From the NCBI GenBank assembly GCA_024336345.1, contig JANFOG010000011.1:1-64000 (forward strand): a stretch of DNA of 64,000 bases. The letters run 5' to 3'. This DNA is from Mariannaea sp. PMI_226. Lineage: Eukaryota > Ascomycota > Sordariomycetes > Hypocreales > Nectriaceae. Under the pieces are notes generated by a model, which ran no database searches, was not told the origin of the DNA, and saw only the letters and a list, made by a program, of their open reading frames with translations. The first letter of the stretch is position 1, and each line of letters opens with the position of its first letter. The translations under genes and the position numbers were made by a program. Shown here piece by piece: positions 36,144 through 48,071 of the stretch.

Positions 36144-39100
36144 TCACCATTCTTGGTCCTTCGTCCAACCATCGTCGTGGTATACTCCTTCTTTATCCGC
36201 CCATAATCCAATCTCATCCCGCTTGTCGTCTACTAATCTCCCCCACTCGATGAGAAGCCTGAACAAATATGCCTCCATATCTTTGTCTCCCATCGCATCA
36301 TGCACCCATAAGGCTCCTTGATGCCCAATCCACTCCGCGTCTCTACCATGAGCAGGAATCTTGGTATGCCGGCCGTTGATCTTGCCTCGCTTCTCCGTGC
36401 CAGCGAAGTAGGCAACGGTTGTATGCAGAGCTTGATAGCGTACATCAATGGGCACAAAGTGTAGCCAGGGTATCAATCGCTCCGTGTACCATGTTCTGAA
36501 CATGGTCGATAGGAAAGGCACACTCTTGGACCGCAGGAGTCGCATGAAATCGGGTGGTGGGCCTCCATCCTCGTCCACTACAAGCACATAGCGGTATTCT
36601 AGTGATTCCTGCTTCCCATCTTCTTTCGAGCCATATACTTGTTTAATGAGCTCGCAATTACGACCGGTGCAGTTGGTGAAATTACTAATACCCACGTTGA
36701 AGGGTAACACATTATTCACCTCTGCGAGCGACACCTTTTCGAACCTATAACTAATAGAGTCTTCGGTACTAATCGGAAGCACCATGCTCACTTTATCTTT
36801 CGGATCAGGTCTGACTATCATGTTTAACAGTCGCATCTTCGGGCTGCCACGGAGGGCTTGATCACTGATCGTTCCGTCTTGAAGCTTCCCCTTCCAGAAG
36901 AGCGTGTCGTGTCGTTTCCGAAAATCCCAATCGATGTCGGCAGCGTCTGCTTTGGTCCCGGGAATCGGTATCATAATGTCTTGGAACGGTTGAGTCTTCG
37001 AAGGGCCAAACAGTGGCAGCATATCCCGGATAGGTTCAGCATGTGGTGATGAAAGGGACATCCCATGGAGATATTTGGCATCTGCTTGCTCACAAAAGTC
37101 CATAGATTTATCCCAATGCACCATAAATGGCCCACGCGAGTATTTTCGGATACAAGTTGCACAGAACGTCCCAATATTCCAATGTGGGCTTGTTCGTGTT
37201 TGGGACCCGGGTCCGCAACCGTCGACTTGCATCTGTCGATATTTCAAGGGTGATATTGTTGGCACTCGTTCCACCTCGGAAAGACCCAGCTTGACTCCCA
37301 TACCCAAAGTCTCCTCTGTGGCATTAGAACCGTCTGCTGACCTTGAGATTAAGTTGACAATGGGTGCAAGATCAGCATGGCTCCGTCCATTCGCCTCTTC
37401 CCACGTTGGAATCACACGAGGCGTGGGACTAAGATTAATTGGGAGAATCATATTAGGCAAATACTTGGCAAAATTGTCAATCATTGCCACGAGAAGGTTC
37501 AATTCTTCTTCTTCTTCGTTCCCTGTGCCAACTGCGGGGAAACTAAATGCTTTCCCGTCCGTAATTGTAATTTTGTGAACGCCTGGCAGCTCTGTAGCCC
37601 GTGTAATCCTCTTCCGCAGGTTCTTTGGTGAAAACGACGAAAAGGGGCTAAGATCTGTTTCAATTTGATCAAACTGGTCAATGACAACAGTATCTTTTGC
37701 TAGGCCATACCATGCAGAGAAACTAGGGGGCGGGTTTTTCCCGCCATGACGGTCCTTGTAAATCTTGATGGCAACCGGCAAGCTGGCACTCGTGGCCACA
37801 TGGCGCTTCCATTTCTCGTGTTTGGTACTCGCCTTGTATATGTAATCGCTGATGGGATGGCGATTTGCGAAGGTTTGCGGTGATTCAAGTATCACGTAGA
37901 CAGTAGTTCCAACTGCAAGACCAAAAAGAATCGCCACGAGGAAGAAACGACGAATGAAGAGAACAGAACGAAGCCCATGAAGGTATGCAAATAGAATCAT
38001 CCCTGCACCAATGGTATAAAGAGGCAAGAGCGTGGCCGCTCGCGAAGGATGGAGGTAATCGCCATAGTAGAGGATGTTGTGAAAGACCTTGGCCATCCCC
38101 ACTAGCCAAGTGATGACACTAGATGGAGTTAGGGGAGATGTCTCACAGACCCAGTATGTTACAGAGATCATGAGAGTGGCAAACGTGAGGCTGTCCACGA
38201 TGATGTCAAAACTGTATAGGAAGCCAAAGCCGGCGTGAAGGATTCTGGAGCCAGTAAATACCCTATGGCCCAGCCAGATCAAAGCCATGCAGAGAGCAGA
38301 GAGAACGAGAATGGTACCGAGAGTTCTGAGACGAAGCTTGGCTGTTCTGGACCATGCTAATGTCCGCCACAACAAGATGACAATGAGGGCATCCAAGAGG
38401 AGTCCTAAGCACTGAAGAAACAATGTTGTCCGTCTACTCTCAAGGGGAGAAAAGCAGACATAGGTTGATGGCATTGCTTGACCGATGATGTTGTAAGTCC
38501 CCGTTGCAAACACGAGAACGCTGGTGAAGCAAAAAGTCAAGATCATCCGAGGGCCTGTGAACCAATCGTAAATGTCGTCGAAACAACTTCGCCACGGATC
38601 ATTATCATCCTCGACCGACCGGGCGACCACCCATTTGCGCCTGGTTGTAAAAATCTCATACGCAAACAAAGCGATGCAGAGAAACGACTGTTTTCTAGTG
38701 TCAGTGCTGATATCAGTCATGCTGATGATGGTTTATCTACCTCGACGCCTGGGGTGGAGCATTGTTGCTGGTAATTCACAAAATGAAAGATCTCTAGACG
38801 GAGAACAATGCAAACAACAAGAAGTGGAAGAGAAAGACGCCGAGGTCGTTTCGGCAAGTATGGATTGAGCCCATTGGTTGAAGAGTCCCTGGCGGCACCG
38901 TCAAGCAGTGGAGCGTTGTACAGGCGCCGTTGGGGTGTCTTGAACCTTCCATCAGCTCCGGGTAGCCATTTCGTAAAGCAGCTGACTCCGTAGCACAAGG
39001 CTCCAGAGAGAAGAAAGACCAGGAATGACGATAGTCGAGGCCTCTCTGGTGGCGCATTGTCAGTATATCTTATCTACGGATTCAGAGGGGGAAGGCCTCG

Positions 39101-39268
39101 TTGTACCCACCTGTCAAGGAGTGTCGTTCTAACGTCTGAGAGATGTAAAAGAAGGACAATGCAGCACTAGTAGAAATTACATGAGTGAATGGAAACTATA
39201 AAGAAAATAATAGAAGCAGACATCGCGTACCAAAGCGAGGACAATTGGAGCACCAGGTTTGGAGCCAT
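36144..39268 (-). CDS. CAP10-like glycosyltransferase family 90 membrane protein
   Basis: My model has four exons: 39268-39231, 39166-39111, 39045-38741 and 38687-36144, giving 980 aa. Introns of 64, 65 and 53 bp are each closed by AG; the last two have CTGAC branch sequences and CAG acceptors. The ATG at 38720 lies inside the last intron and is not the start. The N-terminal ~400 residues contain many hydrophobic helices (SSFLVFLLSGALCYGVS, LPLLVVCIVLRLEIF, LLLDALIVILLW and others). The C-terminal half is the GT90/CAP10 domain: DIDWDFRKRHDTLFWKGKLQ, YRYVLVVDEDG, then RSKSVPFLSTMF..WYTERLIPWLHFVP. Founding members include the Cryptococcus capsule protein Cap10 and xylosyltransferase Cxt1. A Golgi transferase acting on glycans is inferred; donor and acceptor are unknown. 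It diverges from PFA4 across about 590 bp. Confidence is high for the family, moderate for exons 1-2. Confidence 0.82.
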
Positions 39269-39858
39269 GCTGATCTAAAGAGGGTGGTTAGGGATCCGAT
39301 AGCCCTCCCTTGGTAACGCCAAAGAGCGAGTTTTAAGGCGACAAGGCGAACCTCGACATATCGTAACAAAATGGAAGTGAATCGCACTGCGTGTAAAGGG
39401 CCCAATAAAATTATTAGATAAACCAATATATTTGTCGAAGCGAATCAGGTTCATTACCAAACCTCTTCAATACATATCAGCCAGAGTCAGCCATGAGCTC
39501 AGGGGCTACGCAGTCGTGGCAGAATTCCTTTGGAGAGTTACGTAAGCCCGCATGATGTCAGTCAAGACCCTGTCTGCCCGACATCTTTACAGCCCGCGAG
39601 TGCTTTAGGCCTGTACAAAGTGCTGCGAAGAGGACCCCTGAACACTGCCACTGTTAGCCAACTAGCCCGCTAAGAAAAACATCGAGGCATACGTAGCCAA
39701 ACTAGCCTGGTAGAGCTTACACAGGACTCCTCATTCTGTCATTTTCCTTCAATTCCTGCCATATTCCCTTTCTTTTCCTTTTTTTTTTGCCTATACCGAT
39801 CGCACGACCGTGATGTGACAAACACCGCTCCTCTCAGACACACTCGTTTTACTCCATC
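39269..39858. promoter_or_regulatory. Shared divergent promoter region (GT90 / PFA4)
   Basis: This 590-bp spacer separates the starts of two genes read in opposite directions and must carry both promoters. A pyrimidine-rich tract (TTTTCCTTTTTTTTTT, about 39772-39788) lies 70 bp before the PFA4 ATG, as is common near fungal transcription starts. No specific operator can be named. Confidence 0.6.
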
Positions 39859-41160
39859 ATGGCCGGCTTCAACGACGTACCCTTCATTAGGGACCTCGCC
39901 GTGCCCTCCGTCTGCGTTCTCATCGCCTTCTTGGGTTACGCATCACAAATCGTCTTTGCCTTCTCAACCCTCGACCCAGGCCCGATCACCCGCAAACAGA
40001 CTGTTACATTCAATGTCCTCCTCTTCCTCCTCTGGGTAACCTACTACCGCGCCATCACCGTTGACCCGGGTCGCTATGCCTTCGCCGAACGCGTTCTCGA
40101 CCCCTCCGATACCCGTCGTTGGTGCAACAAATGTAATGCCCCGAAGCCCCTCCGTGCCCACCACTGTCGTCACTGTGGCCGTTGCATACCTAGAATGGAC
40201 CATCATTGCCCTTGGACGAGGAACTGTGTCTCCATGACGACGTTTCCACACTTTATGCGCTTTCTCATATACACAAACTTGTCACTCTGGTATCTGGCCC
40301 ATCTATTGTGGTTACGCTTTGCTGTCCTTTGGGAACACCGCCTGATGCCTGCCTACCTTGGCCCAAGCCTTGCCGGCCTAATCGCCTTGTCGATCCTCTC
40401 AATTGTTTGTTTCTTTACATCCTTAGCGTTGCTCATCATGCTTGTAACCACCATAAAGAGCTGGGTGGTAAACCAGACTATGATAGAGATGTGGGAGGAG
40501 GAGCGTCACGAAATGCTCGCAGATAGACCGGCTAAGGACTGGTGGGATGTTGTTGGTCCCAACGGCGAGAAGCTTCAGTTTGAGAAGCTCGAATTCCCTT
40601 ACGACCTCGGCTTCTTCCAGAACATGTCTCAAGCAATGGGGACTCGTAACATGCTCCTTTGGCTGTGGCCACTGGCTGGCAACCCTACAATCTCCAAGGA
40701 TGGCCGCGGATCCGGATGGGATTGGGAAGAGAACGGCTTCAATCGCATAGAAGGTCTCTGGCCGCCCCTAGACCCCGAAAAGATCCGCCGGAGCAACAGA
40801 GCATGGCCAGCTGCGAGGAGAGACTATGCTGAAGAACTAAGGCTAGCGAGCCTAACTCCTGAACAACAAAAGACTGAGTTCAAGAAAAGACAAGCTCAGG
40901 ATGAGCGACGAAAAAGGAGGTTAATGGCAGAGTTGGAGGAGGTAGACGACTACGATATGTATAATGACGAGAATTTTGATGAAGATGAGGAGGAGCTTGA
41001 GCGGGGAGTCGATGGACAGCCAGGCTGGACAAACTCTGATGGGGATAGATTACGAGATTTCGGCGTGGAGGAGTCAGAACCCTCCGATGACGATGACGTG
41101 CCTCTAGCCGAGTTAATACGGCGACGAAAGGTGTTGAAGAGGGATCAAGACGACGAGTAG
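39859..41160 (+). CDS. pfa4: Palmitoyltransferase PFA4 (DHHC family)
   Basis: An uninterrupted frame of 433 aa. It has the order of fungal Pfa4: two N-terminal helices (VPSVCVLIAFLGYASQIVFA and TVTFNVLLFLLWVTYY), the cysteine-rich domain at residues 89-120 with DHHC at 114-117 followed by CPWTRNC, then two more helices (WYLAHLLWLRFAVLW and LIALSILSIVCFFTSLALLI). A cytosolic tail follows. The tail keeps the family's EFPYDLGFFQNM and GNPTISKDGRG..WEENGFN..EGLWPPLDPEK stretches and ends very acidic. Pfa4 sits in the ER and attaches palmitate through the DHHC cysteine; in yeast it acts on chitin synthase Chs3. All metal-binding Cys/His appear present. The gene diverges from the GT90 gene and converges on myosin-I 381 bp away. 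The ATG at 39859 is the first in frame and gives the expected N-terminus. Confidence 0.96.
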   Translation: MAGFNDVPFIRDLAVPSVCVLIAFLGYASQIVFAFSTLDPGPITRKQTVTFNVLLFLLWVTYYRAITVDPGRYAFAERVLDPSDTRRWCNKCNAPKPLRAHHCRHCGRCIPRMDHHCPWTRNCVSMTTFPHFMRFLIYTNLSLWYLAHLLWLRFAVLWEHRLMPAYLGPSLAGLIALSILSIVCFFTSLALLIMLVTTIKSWVVNQTMIEMWEEERHEMLADRPAKDWWDVVGPNGEKLQFEKLEFPYDLGFFQNMSQAMGTRNMLLWLWPLAGNPTISKDGRGSGWDWEENGFNRIEGLWPPLDPEKIRRSNRAWPAARRDYAEELRLASLTPEQQKTEFKKRQAQDERRKRRLMAELEEVDDYDMYNDENFDEDEEELERGVDGQPGWTNSDGDRLRDFGVEESEPSDDDDVPLAELIRRRKVLKRDQDDE

Positions 41161-41541
41161 GGAAAAATGGGGAGCAGCGACAAGATATTTTGGACTAGAG
41201 AAATTTCAACTTTCTATAGAAGATCTCAATGGTAACATTTTATGTAAATATATATATATATATATAGACGAGTGTCTGTTTCTGCCCAAGCATTCTAGTC
41301 ATGCTCGTCCCCATACGCTTGCCAAGCACCTCATAAAGCACACACCCAATCATGACTTCTTCCCATAAAAGGCAATCTCAAATCCCGGTTGCCCATTCTC
41401 AAATCTTTGTAAACATTGGAAAGTCTCTCCTCTCTTGTTCTCTGCTTGGCGTGTTTTTGAGAAAGGATAGTAAAGAAATTTTTGGACAAACTCATCATAA
41501 TCTGACCCATCCCAATATCATGAAGCGTAACTTCGTGTTAA
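41161..41541. terminator. Convergent 3' region between PFA4 and myosin-I
   Basis: The 381-bp spacer holds both 3' UTRs. A (TA)n run at about 41249-41268, following TTTATGTAAATA, is a plausible efficiency/positioning element for PFA4 polyadenylation. No gene is present. Confidence 0.5.
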
Positions 41542-44500
41542 CTACCAGTCATCGTCATCTTCCTTCTCTTTCTGCATGGCATTCTTCCTGGCAAGTAGAG
41601 CATCTGCTAAACTGCCTGCAAGGCTAGGGGTGGGCGTGTTGCTGCGGCTGCCGTCCGATCCGCTGGCACCATTAAGGCTCATACCGGAATCGCGTTGCTG
41701 CAGGTCAGCCGGTTTACGGTATCCCGCGGGTCGCTTTGCAGGAGGCTGCGGAGGAGTTGGTTTAGCTTTGGCCACGGGGGGAGCCGGAGGAGCCCGTGGC
41801 GCGGGAGGAGCTTGTTCCTCGACGTATGCAGCCGGAACCCAAGCTTGTCCGTTACCCTTCTTAGCTAGCCACCAACCTATACGATTGTTAGTTGCGGGGA
41901 GTTTTGAATAAGATAGGGGATTGGAATACTGACCGTTGTTCTCTTTCTGAACGATCTCGACCAGCTCTCCAGCCACGATAGAAAGTTCATTTTCCTTCTG
42001 TCCAGCAAAATCGTACAGGACCTTAGCCATGATCTTGGGAGGCTGAGCGGGGGGTGCAGGAGGGGGAGGGGGAGGCACGCGAGTAGCTGTCGAGCTAGTG
42101 CTACCCTGGTTTCTCGTGTGATTGGCGAGAGGCTGGTGTTGAGCCGGGGTGACGACGGCACTGGCAGCCGAAGCTCGTGGAGTTGGCTTCGGAGTTGGCC
42201 TGGGGGTTGGCTTGGGAGTAGCACCAGCGGCAGCAGTGACGGTAGCTGGAGGTTGAGGAACAGCTCTGGCACCAGCACCAGGCCGGGGTTGAGGGGTACG
42301 GTTGCCAGTGAGTCTAGTAGGTCGACCTCCGGGGCCACCAGGCTTGATGAGCTTGCCCCGGGTGATTGGCCTGGGAGGAACCGGCTTTCCCTTAGGTGTA
42401 GGCTTGGAAACTGAGTTGGCAGGCTCCCCAACTTGGGTGTGGATACCACCGCTCTTGTAAAAGTCCACTGGTTGCTGTGAGTCTTTTAAAACCTTGACAG
42501 CCTGCATCTTGTTCGGTTTCTTGGCGTACTCGATAGTCTCGCCAATTTTGAGGTTGAATCCGCCAGGCATAACCCGCTGCATCTGAGTAAACATCTCGGT
42601 CTTGAAGACACAGTTCATAAGCGGATCGGGCTCTTGGGGGCTTCCAACCCCTAGAGAGAACCAGTCATCACGGGCCGTTGATGTACCAATAAACTTGATG
42701 GCACCTAACGGGATGGCTTTTTCGACAATAACTTGTGGCTGGCCGTTGGCAAGCATCTGTGCAATGATATAGAACTTGCTGTTCGTCACAATAATAGTTC
42801 GTGGGCTGGGTTTGCTCGAGCGACCAAACTTGGCCTCCAGTGTTTCAGCTCGGCAAGAGAAGACAGTTTTCTCATTGGAGCCGATCTGAGCCGCATTGCG
42901 CAGCTGGGAGTTGCTAGCATTGATTCCGAGGTAGTCACCAAGGAATCTGCGAGAGCCAAGCAAACTCATACGCCGTCTCTCCTTGCGACCACCAAGAACC
43001 CGATGACCCTGGTCGCGGAGTTGCAGATACTCAGCGCCGACGCGCTTTTTCCTCCAGAACCTCTGGATACGGGTCGCGGATTCAGCTCTGTATGCAAGGT
43101 ATGCCCTCCACATGCGCTGGATTCGAGTGGCCATGTTATGCCAGTACCTGTCTCTCATGTGCTCAAGAGCAAAGAGAGTTTCAGGAGCCTTGATGAATGC
43201 CTTGGTGACACCCATTTGCCACTCCTCCTTGGGGATACTGGTATCCTTGAGAATTTGACGAACCGCTTCCTGTGTGGATCCCTGCCAGGTGAATTCACCA
43301 GCATATGAGGTGGCAGGAGACAAGAGGAAAAATCGGTCAACAAATTTGTCGAAAGCTTGGCGGTAGGCGAAACCGGCACGACGGATACGGACGTTTTCTT
43401 GTAGACCTAGGTATTTGATTTGATGAAGGACATTGGGGGTGTTGTATTCAGTTGGCGATTTGTTCTCGTTTGGTTTGATGGTACGAATGTAAGAGGGCTG
43501 GCACTTCATGAGAGTTTCAACCAGAGCGTTGGCCGAGGTTCGAATTCGATCACCAGCAGAGGGTGGTTGCCTTCGATTGTCCTGGTCAACTTGGTTGGGG
43601 AACAGAGTGTGAATGAATTGGTTGCCGCTGTGCTGGAACAGGTTGAGAATGCCCTTGACAAGTTGATCCTTGTTCTTGTCTGTAATTCCATCGACGGTGT
43701 AACTAACATCACCGGCGTAATGCTTGATAATGAAGTTGCCTTGTCTAGGAGTGAGGTGTGCATGGGACATGCCATTGATACTCTGCATGAAGGTGCGATC
43801 GCAGGCAGCCGGATCAGCATGGGCGGTCTTCGTGGCATCCTTCATGGCAGAGAAGACGCCAGGCGGGCGGACCTGCTCAATCAACTCACACACAACCTTG
43901 TTGTCGAAATAGTTGATTGGTGTCCACTGGATCTGCTCTCGAGCGTATTCCTCTTGCTCGGCCTTCAATGTGAGCTGAATGAAGATCTGTTGCAGTTTCT
44001 CGTTGACATAATTGATACATAGCTGCTCGAAGCTGTTCTTCTCAAAAATTTCGAACCCATAAATATCCAAAATACCAATGGAGTTTGTGGTCGCTTGTTT
44101 CGACTTCAGAGATTTGTTGATGCGTTCCACGATCCAATCGAAGAGATTGTTATAAATCGCCTTTGCTAGAGCATCTCGGGTGGCATAAGCCTGGGCGGGA
44201 TTCGCAGGTGACTCAATGACCTCGCCATTTCGGGGTGTGAGAATTCGGATAGTGATGGCATGGATGACTTGTTCGGGTGTGACTTCCATGAGGTACGCGA
44301 CGAACTCTACAACGGATCGGTCAGTGACTTCGGCGTAGCCGCTCTGATCCTCCTGGAACTGGATGTTTCCGATCCATAGAATGGCGGCAAGCATTCGGAA
44401 AATCTCGTCCTGCTCAGGCTGAGTTAAGCCAATGATCTTCATGGCATTGAGTGTGTCTTGAAACTCCGCCACATCATCGATTCCATCTACGTCCAAGCAC

Positions 44501-45353
44501 TTTGATCGACTGGTGTATACATAGGTCTCGGGTTTTTGAATTCCGAACGTTTCGCGGTACTTTGAGGAAGCGGCCTTCGTGAACTGGTAGAAAATGTGAA
44601 AGTTTCGCTCGTTTTGAATCTGCCCGACAACTCGCGACTTTTCGAGGAGGTAGTTGGTGATGTCAGCACCGACCGGCTCACCATTCTGGTTGAAGTGAAT
44701 CTGGAGGTATTTCCCAAATCGGGAAGAGTTATTGTTTCGTAGGGTTTTGGCATTTCCAAAAGACTCTAGCAGAGGGTTGGTTGCCAGCACCATGTCCTTG
44801 ATCTGCTTGATGTCGCCAGATTCACCGCCCGACACACTGGCGATATACTGCATGATACGCTTGGCGGCCTCGGTCTTGCCAGCGCCCGACTCTCCGGAGA
44901 TAATAACGCACTGGTTGTCACTGTAGGCTTTCATATTGTAGTACGCAGACTCGGCGATGGCGAAAACGTGTGGGGGCATCTCGAGACGATTCTTGCCCTT
45001 GTAGCTATCGAGCACCTGGTCGGTGTAGATACCGAGATCCCGGAAGGGATTAACGGAAACCAGCACATGGCCGATGTATGTGTAGATCTCTGCGCCTTCG
45101 AAGCGCTTTTTGAGGTTGTCGTTGATGGCTTCGTTGGAGACCTTGCTCAGAAGTGTCAGATCAGAGACACCAATCTCTTTTTTCTTGGTTGTCTCGAACG
45201 TCGCCTTCTTCGGCCTCGCATTGCTGCCGGTTCCGGAGGAAGCAGCGCCCTGGCCGCCTTTGTTTTTAGGACGTCGTGATATACCCTGCAGTCCGTGATC
45301 ACTGGTCAGTGTTTTGCATGAGGACCGAGGGGTTGACGAGGTCGTCTTACCAT
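41542..45353 (-). CDS. myo1: Class-I myosin
   Basis: Exons 45353-45351, 45285-41934 and 41876-41542 give 1229 aa. Exon 1 is only the ATG: ATG|GTAAGA, 65-bp intron, CTGCAG|GG. The frame also opens farther upstream, but splicing yields the family N-terminus [12 protein letters not shown]. The second intron (57 bp) interrupts the SH3 domain and restores [10 protein letters not shown]. Domains in order: motor (about 45-720, P-loop GESGAGKT at 132-139, LDIYGFEIF switch-2 region), two IQ motifs ([25 protein letters not shown]), TH1 membrane-binding tail, Pro-rich TH2, SH3 ([19 protein letters not shown]..), more Pro-rich sequence and an acidic EKEDDDDW end that binds Arp2/3 in this class. Fungal myosin-I drives actin patch assembly and endocytosis at hyphal tips. 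The TEDS-rule position appears to be Glu356 rather than a phosphorylatable Ser. Essential in Aspergillus. Confidence 0.96.
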
Positions 45354-47637
45354 GGCGGGCGGTTGGGAAGGGAGAGGTAGGTGAATCGGTCGGGGTCGAT
45401 AAACTTAGACGGGCATCAGGAGTCGGATCCCGCAAGTATGAGGAGAAAGATAAGGGGAAGGTTTTAGGAGGAGAAGGAGTTGGTAAATCGATGTTTTCCG
45501 TTGGCCGGCCCAGATTGATTTCTGGATACAGGTAGCTTCGTTTGAGTGTGGCTGGAGTCGAGATTGCCAGTGTTCAATACAAATGGACTATGGGGAATAG
45601 GGAGGCTTGGGAGGGACGGGTATGATGCGGTGGTGCCTGACAGGAAGGTGCGTGAAAACGCCGATATTCTGCCGTCCAGCACAGCCCCCTAGCGTACGTA
45701 AAGCGGGCAACGTATGTCCTGTGTACTTGGTGTACAGTGGCAGTTGGAGTGGCGGCGAAGCCGATGAATGTTTTTTAGTAGAATACCTATCTACCTAAGT
45801 AATCTGTACAGATTAGGCTATTCCCCCAAACGCCGATAGAGAGATAGATACCAACGGTGCCTCGCTAAACAACCAGAAATAATAATCACAGTAAGGGCTC
45901 GCCAACTTAAAGCAATGTACCTAGGTAGGCATCATCTACAGAGCAGGTACTGACAAATATTATTCAACATGATGTCCTACCAATTCTGCCTATTCGTTTC
46001 TGAATCAGGGTCTTATTAGCGCACCGTTGGTAGAAACGCCGCCAGTTCAGTGCCCGCCCATTTGGTGTCTGCCATGCCCTCTAATCGTTTTGTGTCGTCA
46101 TTGTGCGTTACGGCTGGACCGGATCACCCCAACGACCAAGGTTCCTCACGGTGAGCGGCTCCACCCCGTTATTCCCTCTGGTTGTGCAGGTGGGAATAGA
46201 CACGTTCAAAGACGCGTCAAGCGTCCAAAAACCGGATGTTTGCATACGAACAGGTCCCGGATATCACTTTGAGCGGGAAGACGAGGCTCTTGCCTTGCCA
46301 AGTGGTTGTACTTCCACCTAGGAAACTACCCCTGAAAGGTTTGATGTGAGAAACGTCACTGGTCAATGATGCTATTGAACGCCTTGATCTGGTGTGGCTG
46401 AAGACTTTTCGTTCAATGAATTGGCCTCGCGCTATTTGGGTTGGCCACTTCCCAGCTGTATCTGTGCGGTATTACTGTTCACTAGAGGATAGGGAAGTAA
46501 TTTTCTTGGTCACTCAGTTCTAGCATCTCAATCAAGAACAAGCTCTTGATTTTTAATTTGAATGCAGAGAATGGTATGCAGGAATAATTATTCGTCTTCA
46601 ACCCTGATGAAACAGAAGCTAGCGTGTCAGCAATGTACATCGTCAATTATCCCAGAACGGACTCTGGTGGGAGGAGCTGGTGAGAAGTCATGGATGGAAA
46701 AACTGTTTCATCATGCTTGCTCTTTGTCCCCTTTATTTTTTTTTAAATTACATGTCGTAATCACCGAAACAGGCACGCTGAACTGAGCTTCTACGTTATC
46801 CATTATTGTATATTGCCAGTGTGGCGTATGAGTTTAGCGTTTGTTCTTCCTTCAGAGATGCAGCTCATGAATGATCGTTTAATACAAGCGGTGAGTAGTA
46901 AGGCAACCTTGAGCATCATCAGTAAACTGGCCTTGACCTTGAGTATCTTGGGTTTCCAAGGTCCATCAGGCCAAACGCGACCCCACTAATAAGCCGCCTC
47001 GCACCTCGACGATGTGATGGAGCTGCCTTGGCTTGCATTTCTGTCTCCATCTAACAAGCTTCTATGCCCCCTCCCTCCTAAGAAAGCATCACATTGAGTA
47101 GTGGTCCGCCCTGGTCCTCTCCCCATTCACACACACACACACGGAAGGTTGGGTCAGTGTCGGGGCCGGCTCCCGCCACAGATCGAGTGGTGCTTCATCC
47201 CTGCTCCTGTGTGACGCCGCTCCGTTGCGGGGTAGCACTCCGCCCGCCATGTGGTGTGGTGCGAGTCCTGTTTCCGCCTTCGTCAGCCGAATTGGATGCT
47301 TCGGGGAGCTCAGGTGACAACTCAACACAACATAACATTCGCGCTGCCGCATCAACGGCCCATTCCATTGGTCTTAGCTTTGATTGAGGGTGAGATCTCT
47401 TACACTTTATGTAACGCCACAGCTGCCCAGTTGGAATTGATATATATTTTCCCTCTTTCTTCCGTTCTAATTCAGTTCCTGCTCCTCTTTTTCTCACCTC
47501 CAAAGCCCACGTATTGTGACCCTTCCTGTCTGAATACATTCTTATCCACTCTTCCGTCTTGCCTCACATCCTCCTCATCGTTACTTTTGGCACAAGTCAA
47601 TATAAGATCCTACCTACGCAATATTCAGCTTGTCATC
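45354..47637. promoter_or_regulatory. Divergent spacer between myosin-I and the RPEL gene
   Basis: About 2.3 kb lies between two divergently read starts. It contains CCTAGGTAGG- and CTACCTA-type palindromic low-complexity sequence near 45780-45930 and no ORF with domain character. A CA-dinucleotide run lies at about 47127-47141. Long 5' leaders are likely on both sides. Confidence 0.45.
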
Positions 47638-48071
47638 ATGTCTGACGTCGTCGAGGAGATGCCCCGCATGGTCGACGAGACCCCCATCTCCCCCATTCGC
47701 CCCAACAACGAACGCAAGAACTCGCTGGAGAGCCATCTCCAGAACCGCCCGGAGCGCTCCGAGCTCGTTGACAGTGAGCGGCCCTCAAAATCTCCATGCA
47801 ACAACTTCTCTTGTCTTCATCGCGCTGACCATGCCGAATAGAGAATATTCTCCCAGCCTCGACTGCTGCGCCAGGTCTCCAAGCCCACCAGAAGGAGGTG
47901 AGTCGATTTCCCCCCTCTTGTGAGTTCATCCTCCTAATTTAGCCGCACTCAATACAGCTCAAGAAGCACATGCTCGAAGACAAACTCAACGACATGATCT
48001 CCCATCGTCCTGCACCTGAGGCTCTAATGAAGGAGAATATTCTCCATGGCGATCCACGCGAGAGCCAGTAA
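47638..48071 (+). CDS. Small RPEL-motif protein
   Basis: Exons 47638-47773, 47842-47897 and 47958-48071 (introns 68 and 60 bp) encode 101 aa. Splicing joins ELVD-KNILPASTAAPGLQ, so an RPEL unit crosses the first junction. Motif 1 reads NSLESHLQNRPERSELVDKN. Motif 2, in exon 3, reads DKLNDMISHRPAPEALMKEN and has Ala in place of the Glu of RPxxxEL. In animals RPEL motifs of MRTF and Phactr proteins bind monomeric actin; small fungal proteins made of little else are widespread, and their role is not established. An acidic N-terminus (DVVEEMPRMVDETP) precedes the repeats. A G-actin binding or buffering role is inference from the motif. The gene is divergent from myosin-I, an actin motor, but 2.3 kb apart, so joint control is only a possibility. 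Confidence 0.85.

Noticed and set aside
42118..44022. Several long plus-strand ORFs opposite the myosin gene
   Set aside because: Shadow frames of a highly conserved coding region on the minus strand; no independent support.
45354..45435. Upstream extension of the myosin open frame beyond the intron
   Set aside because: Sequence is Ser/Thr/Pro-rich without family resemblance, and the spliced ATG at 45353 gives the expected N-terminus.
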